DNA of 9,473 nt, from contig CALBVA010000120.1 of assembly GCA_937969125.1 (NCBI GenBank), positions 1-9,473 of the forward strand, given 5' to 3'. Positions 6,969 to 9,473 of the stretch are shown one piece after another. This stretch comes from an uncultured Verrucomicrobiales bacterium. GTDB taxonomy: Bacteria; Verrucomicrobiota; Verrucomicrobiia; Verrucomicrobiales; Akkermansiaceae. Position numbers and translations under genes: made by a program. Every line of letters starts with the position of its first letter. Position 1 is the stretch's first letter. The notes beneath the pieces are model-generated. The model ran no database searches, had not been told where the DNA came from, and worked only from the letters and a program-made list of their open reading frames with translations.

Positions 6969-8587
6969 GGCTTACCCGCAAGGTAAAGGATGTGCACCTC
7001 TTCTGGGCTGAGGACGGAGGAGAAGATGGAAAATTCATCAAGTCGGCCATTGAGATTTCGCACTGCGAATTCCGGCTCCTCGCGAGTGGGTAGGCCCCAG
7101 TTGCCGATCTGGGCATTGCCGATGGTCAGGAAGGGGACGGCCTTGTCCTCAGGGGCTTGATCGCGGCTCACTTCCTCGCCATTCACGTAGTGGATGCAGG
7201 TGCGGGTCGCACAGTCGTAAGTCGTTGCGAGGTGGAGCCAGCGCTCGCCATCGGTGTGCTGCCAGATCACTGGCGAGAGGTTGACGTGGTGGAGGCGCTC
7301 CTTGCCGATGCCGACGGAGAAGAAGATCTCACCGCCATCAGTAAGCTGCCAGTGCGGCTCGCCTTTGTCGTAGTTGTCTGTGAGGAAGAGAGCATTGAAT
7401 TGGCGATCAAGACTATCGATTTTAGCCCAGGTCGCGAAGGTGATCTGCTCATGTTCACCGGGAATATTGACACGGACGCGGGAGCCATTAGGCGAGAAGT
7501 CGAGAGCCTGTTTTGCTGGCCAACGACCTTCCACCACCTTTGCGGCGACGATGGCGCCATTGGAAAGGTTTTCCTGCGTCGGGACCAGCTCGCGGTTCCA
7601 GGGGGAAATGTTGCCCATTGGGAAGTAGGCGAGCAGATTGTCCTGTTCGCGGAGGGTGAGGGAGTGCTTTTTCCACTCGGTGAAGCGGCGGCCCTGGTGG
7701 CGGGCAATTTGCCGACCAAGTTGACCGGCGCTGGTGAAGCGCTTCGGCTCGGCCGGGATGGCCGTCGGCTTCTCATCACTGAGACGCAATCCGGCTCCGC
7801 GTGTGAGGAGGACTTCCGGAGCATCTTTATGGTGCCATTCTACCTCACCATCGATGACGTGGAGCTCGCACTGTTCATCGGTGAGATCGAGGGCGAACTC
7901 CGTGCCGAGATCTAGGACAGTGCCGTGTGGCGTGTGGATCTGAAAGCCGATTGCCGGAGGCGGGACATGGGCGCGGAGCTTTCCGCGGATGAGGTGCATC
8001 TCATCCGGTGAGATGATCTCCAGCGCGGTATCACCCTCCACGACTAGGGAGACGCCGCTAAAAAATTCGATCTGCACCAGACCGCTGGTGAGTTCAAGAA
8101 TGCCCTTCGAGAGGACATCGCCTTGGGTTGGGCTGGTCTCGCCACGCCATTCCGGATCGACGACTCGGGTGAGAACCGCGTAGCCAGTATCGATCTTTTC
8201 GGTCGAGGCGACAGGGGCCTGATTGATGTCCACCGAGGCGTGCTTCATCGCGACGAGTGCAATCACCAGCGCGGCGGTGGCGAGAGCCCAGGGGAAGGCG
8301 GGCTTGATGAAGGAGAGGAGGTTGGGCTTCCGGACCGGGTCACTTTGTAGCTGCGTGTGTGGTTGCGTGTGCGTGCTCCTGCCGATTTCCGAGGGATGCT
8401 CGGAGTGGCGATGGGCAAGTGTCCCGGACCGGAAGCCGGAAGTCAGAGAATCGTGAAGAAGAGCGACCGAGGCGAATTGCTCCGCCATGGCGGGCTCGCT
8501 CTTGAGGAGGTCGTTCAGTGCCACCTGTTCTTCGGTGGACAGAGTGCCGTCGAAGTGTCCGTGAATGAGCTGTTCTGGGGTGAGCAT
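6965..8587 (-). CDS. FecR-type membrane regulator with C-terminal LamG domain (putative anti-sigma factor)
   Basis: From the ATG at 8587 the protein has 540 residues. Residues 1-55 (LTPEQLIHGHFDGTLSTEEQ..., helical) form a cytoplasmic anti-sigma-like head without a visible zinc motif. A Thr/His/Gln-rich linker (70-82) leads to one membrane helix at about 97-114. Outside lies a FecR domain (about 135-280: GDVLSKG, LVQIEFFSGVSLVVEGDTALE, IHTPHGTVLDLGTEFAL) and then a concanavalin-like LamG/laminin-G domain (about 317-540: ITFATWAKID, WLHLATTYD, HYVNGEEV, NLNGRLDEFSIFSSVLSPEEV), a fold that often binds carbohydrate. An upstream ATG at 8617 would add ten residues, but the 8587 ATG overlaps the sigma stop (TAATG) and starts at the usual family N-terminus. 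It likely holds the sigma factor inactive until an outside signal arrives. The link to a glycan signal is inference. Confidence 0.93.
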   Translation of the reverse strand: MLTPEQLIHGHFDGTLSTEEQVALNDLLKSEPAMAEQFASVALLHDSLTSGFRSGTLAHRHSEHPSEIGRSTHTQPHTQLQSDPVRKPNLLSFIKPAFPWALATAALVIALVAMKHASVDINQAPVASTEKIDTGYAVLTRVVDPEWRGETSPTQGDVLSKGILELTSGLVQIEFFSGVSLVVEGDTALEIISPDEMHLIRGKLRAHVPPPAIGFQIHTPHGTVLDLGTEFALDLTDEQCELHVIDGEVEWHHKDAPEVLLTRGAGLRLSDEKPTAIPAEPKRFTSAGQLGRQIARHQGRRFTEWKKHSLTLREQDNLLAYFPMGNISPWNRELVPTQENLSNGAIVAAKVVEGRWPAKQALDFSPNGSRVRVNIPGEHEQITFATWAKIDSLDRQFNALFLTDNYDKGEPHWQLTDGGEIFFSVGIGKERLHHVNLSPVIWQHTDGERWLHLATTYDCATRTCIHYVNGEEVSRDQAPEDKAVPFLTIGNAQIGNWGLPTREEPEFAVRNLNGRLDEFSIFSSVLSPEEVHILYLAGKP

Positions 8588-9099
8588 TATGCGGTGGTGG
8601 TCTTTTTTTCGATGCATTCGCGAAGTTGTTCGCGGATGCGCTGCAGGGACTTTGCGACCGCGTTCGGAGTCATGCCAACTTTCCCGGCAATCGCGGCGGG
8701 CTTGAGATCATTCGCGTAGCGGTATTCACAAAGCTCACGGGAACGGCCTTCCAGCTGCTCGACGCAGGCCTCCAGCTTGCTGAGCTTCCGATCCTCCTCC
8801 GGCCGTGCTCGGGCAAAGGCGTTCACCAGAACGTCCAGTGCATCGTCATCAAAGACGTGGGGATCATTGGACTTCCGGCGGAAGTAGAGACGGATTTGAT
8901 TTCGCGCGATTCCGATGGCCCATCCCGCGAATGAGCGGGAGGCATCGTAGCGATCAAAAGAGGCCATTGCCGCTACCGCACAATCTTGGAGGACATCATC
9001 GCGGTCGGTCACATCATAAACCATCGATCCCACGAAAGCTGCGACCTTTGGAAGGGTTGTGGTCCATTGGCGGGTGAAGTCAGCGGTCGATGTGTCCAT
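8587..9099 (-). CDS. ECF-type RNA polymerase sigma factor (Rhodopirellula/Verrucomicrobium family)
   Basis: The 170-residue protein has the two-domain layout of an extracytoplasmic-function sigma factor. Region 2 is at about 7-76, with DRDDVLQDCAVAAMASFDRY (32-51) matching the 'DAEDvvQevfl..w...d.fd' core-binding helix and SFAGWAIGIARNQIRLYFRR (56-75) the -10 recognition part. Region 4 is at about 105-163, with LEGRSRELCEYRYANDLKPA (116-135) and a helix-turn-helix KVGMTPNAVAKSLQRIREQL (140-159). The low-similarity linker is acidic. The ATG at 9099 has only a weak AGGT upstream. It is first in the operon with a membrane FecR/LamG partner immediately after, the standard sigma/anti-sigma arrangement. 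An ECF-like promoter candidate upstream suggests self-activation. The last codons (GAA AAA AAG) form a slippery heptamer. Confidence 0.95.
   Translation of the reverse strand: MDTSTADFTRQWTTTLPKVAAFVGSMVYDVTDRDDVLQDCAVAAMASFDRYDASRSFAGWAIGIARNQIRLYFRRKSNDPHVFDDDALDVLVNAFARARPEEDRKLSKLEACVEQLEGRSRELCEYRYANDLKPAAIAGKVGMTPNAVAKSLQRIREQLRECIEKKTTTA
8602..8608 (-). promoter_or_regulatory. Potential -1 ribosomal frameshift heptamer A AAA AAG at the end of the sigma gene
   Basis: Codons 164-166 of the sigma factor read GAA AAA AAG, which places A AAA AAG in the phase X XXY YYZ, the heptamer used in E. coli dnaX and several insertion sequences. The zero frame ends four codons later (ACC ACC ACC GCA TAA). 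The -1 frame continues as DHHRI directly into the FecR/LamG reading frame. A stem with a 4-bp and a 6-bp segment around one mismatch, loop GTTG on the plus strand, lies just upstream at 8614-8639. No obvious strong stem 5-9 nt downstream was found, so function is unproven. Confidence 0.35.
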
Positions 9100-9129
9100 C
9101 TACCTACACTTAACAAGCAGAGACCGATT

Positions 9130-9158
9130 ATGACGGAAAAAGTGACATTATTTTTTCC
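9130..9158 (-). promoter_or_regulatory. Candidate ECF-sigma promoter for the operon
   Basis: On the minus strand GGAAAA (9158-9153) and CGTCAT (9135-9130) are separated by 17 nt. A GGAA-type -35 with a CGTC-type -10 at 16-17 nt is the general form of ECF-dependent promoters. Transcription would start near 9123, giving a leader of about 24 nt before the sigma-factor ATG. A CATAAT box overlapping the -10 lacks a matching TTGACA. The family's actual promoter consensus is not known to me, so this rests on general ECF patterns. Confidence 0.4.
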
Positions 9159-9159
9159 G
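9134..9159. repeat. Inverted repeat over the promoter candidate
   Basis: CGGAAAAA (9134-9141) and TTTTTCCG (9152-9159) are perfect 8-bp inverted arms separated by 10 nt. The arms cover most of the proposed -35 element and the -10 edge, so a dimeric regulator binding here would act on the sigma operon. The A/T-rich stem without a following T-run makes an intrinsic terminator unlikely. Confidence 0.5.
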
Positions 9160-9443
9160 AGACCGTCTCGACCGTGATCTGGCCGGAGGTGATGCGCCCT
9201 CGATACTGGCACTGTGGGTGTGGCCGCCACAGATGTGGATGCGCTGGATGGCAAGGTGACCCGGGTCGAACCAAGCGGTGAGTTCCGCTCTTACCGTATC
9301 TTTGAGATCTTGAGAGCCAACTTGTTGGCGCTTAGTTGTTTCAGAAGGGCTGCTCGGGCAAACGTGGATTCACCGAGCGAAGTTGCCGCCATGTGCGGAT
9401 AAACTTGGAGTTCGAATCCCATGGATCATGTCCTCGCCACCAT
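9148..9443 (-). pseudogene. Possible decayed small reading frame upstream of the sigma operon
   Basis: A good AAGGAG (9457-9452) lies 8 nt before an ATG at 9443, the best ribosome binding site in the window, yet the frame stops at codon 6 (TGA, 9428-9426). The same frame then stays open to a TAA at 9293-9291 (MGFELQVYPHMAATSLGEST...). From 9369 the -1 frame is open to a TAA at 9150-9148 and reads like ordinary protein (DLKDTVRAELTAWFDPGHLA followed by IQRIHICGGHTHS). A nonsense change plus one indel in a gene of about 97 codons would explain this. I recognise no family. A 63-codon GTG-initiated frame on the opposite strand (9214-9402) is an alternative. The remainder of 9100-9473 shows nothing else beyond the promoter-region repeats. 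Confidence 0.25.
9158..9170. repeat. 13-nt palindrome next to the promoter candidate
   Basis: CGAGAC-C-GTCTCG is a perfect 6-bp inverted repeat around one central base, touching the upstream edge of the proposed -35 element. The half-site also appears as GAGACCG at 9120-9126, 39 bp away on the same strand. Size and place fit a small operator, but it may be chance. Confidence 0.4.
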
Positions 9444-9473
9444 AGTTTCTGCTCCTTCGAATCAAATATAACT

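Noticed and set aside
7157..7915. A 252-codon open frame on the plus strand
   Set aside because: It is an antisense shadow of the FecR/LamG gene, without motifs or a start signal.
8351..8380. GTGTGT-rich simple sequence
   Set aside because: It is explained by the Thr/His/Gln-rich linker of the FecR/LamG protein (THTQ, HTQ) and is not a regular tandem repeat.
9358..9402. tmRNA tag-like reading, GCA AAC ... GAA GTT GCC GCC
   Set aside because: No tmRNA 5' end or tRNA-like domain is visible, and the reading does not stop after the Ala-Ala codons.
9404..9446. tRNA-like 3' end: GTTCGAATCCC followed by a GCCACCA
   Set aside because: The distance from the TTCGAAT loop to CCA is too long by several bases, the flanking 5-bp stem does not pair, and no matching 5' acceptor strand or anticodon arm is present upstream.
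1..9473. Search for CRISPR arrays, insertion sequences, terminal repeats and attachment sites
   Set aside because: No regularly spaced repeats, transposase motifs or paired terminal repeats were seen by eye.

Overview
The window looks like chromosomal DNA of a member of the PVC superphylum, most likely Verrucomicrobia (Verrucomicrobiaceae-like). This is inferred from protein families, not from a search. The evidence is a PSCyt1-PSCyt2-PSD1 protein (DUF1549/DUF1553) next to a Tat-exported DUF1501 protein, preceded by a short ECF sigma factor and a membrane FecR protein with a C-terminal LamG domain. This set is a hallmark of Planctomycetes and Verrucomicrobia. Gene starts lack good Shine-Dalgarno sequences. 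Every recognisable gene is on the minus strand, so transcription runs from high to low coordinates.

Region A (about 9473-9100) has no intact gene. It holds what may be a decayed small reading frame with a strong ribosome binding site but an early stop and a frame change. It also holds the regulatory stretch before the sigma factor: an ECF-type promoter candidate, an 8-bp-arm inverted repeat over it, and a 13-nt palindrome at its upstream edge.

Region B (9099-2737) is a tight four-gene operon: ECF sigma factor, FecR/LamG membrane protein, PSCyt/PSD1 protein, DUF1501 protein. The first three join by TAATG and ATGA overlaps, the fourth follows after 44 nt, and a strong intrinsic terminator sits at 2661-2713. 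The likely arrangement is that FecR/LamG controls the sigma factor from the membrane, perhaps on binding a glycan, and the sigma factor drives its own operon. The two exported proteins would then do an extracytoplasmic job that is still undefined for these families. The end of the sigma gene carries the heptamer A AAA AAG in the right phase for a -1 frameshift that would fuse sigma factor and FecR/LamG into one polypeptide. This is the most striking unexplained feature here.

Region C (2599-1, running off the window) is a second operon with its own promoter candidate, apparently leaderless: a YrbL-family kinase-like protein, a WaaP/Kdo-kinase-like protein, a family-2-like glycosyltransferase and a second, truncated glycosyltransferase-like protein. 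They join by TAATG, ATGA and TAAATG. Two small-molecule or sugar kinases with two glycosyltransferases suggest synthesis or decoration of a cell-surface glycan such as lipopolysaccharide core. An eight-adenine run lies inside the second kinase gene.

No rRNA, tRNA, CRISPR array, insertion sequence or complete mobile element was found.
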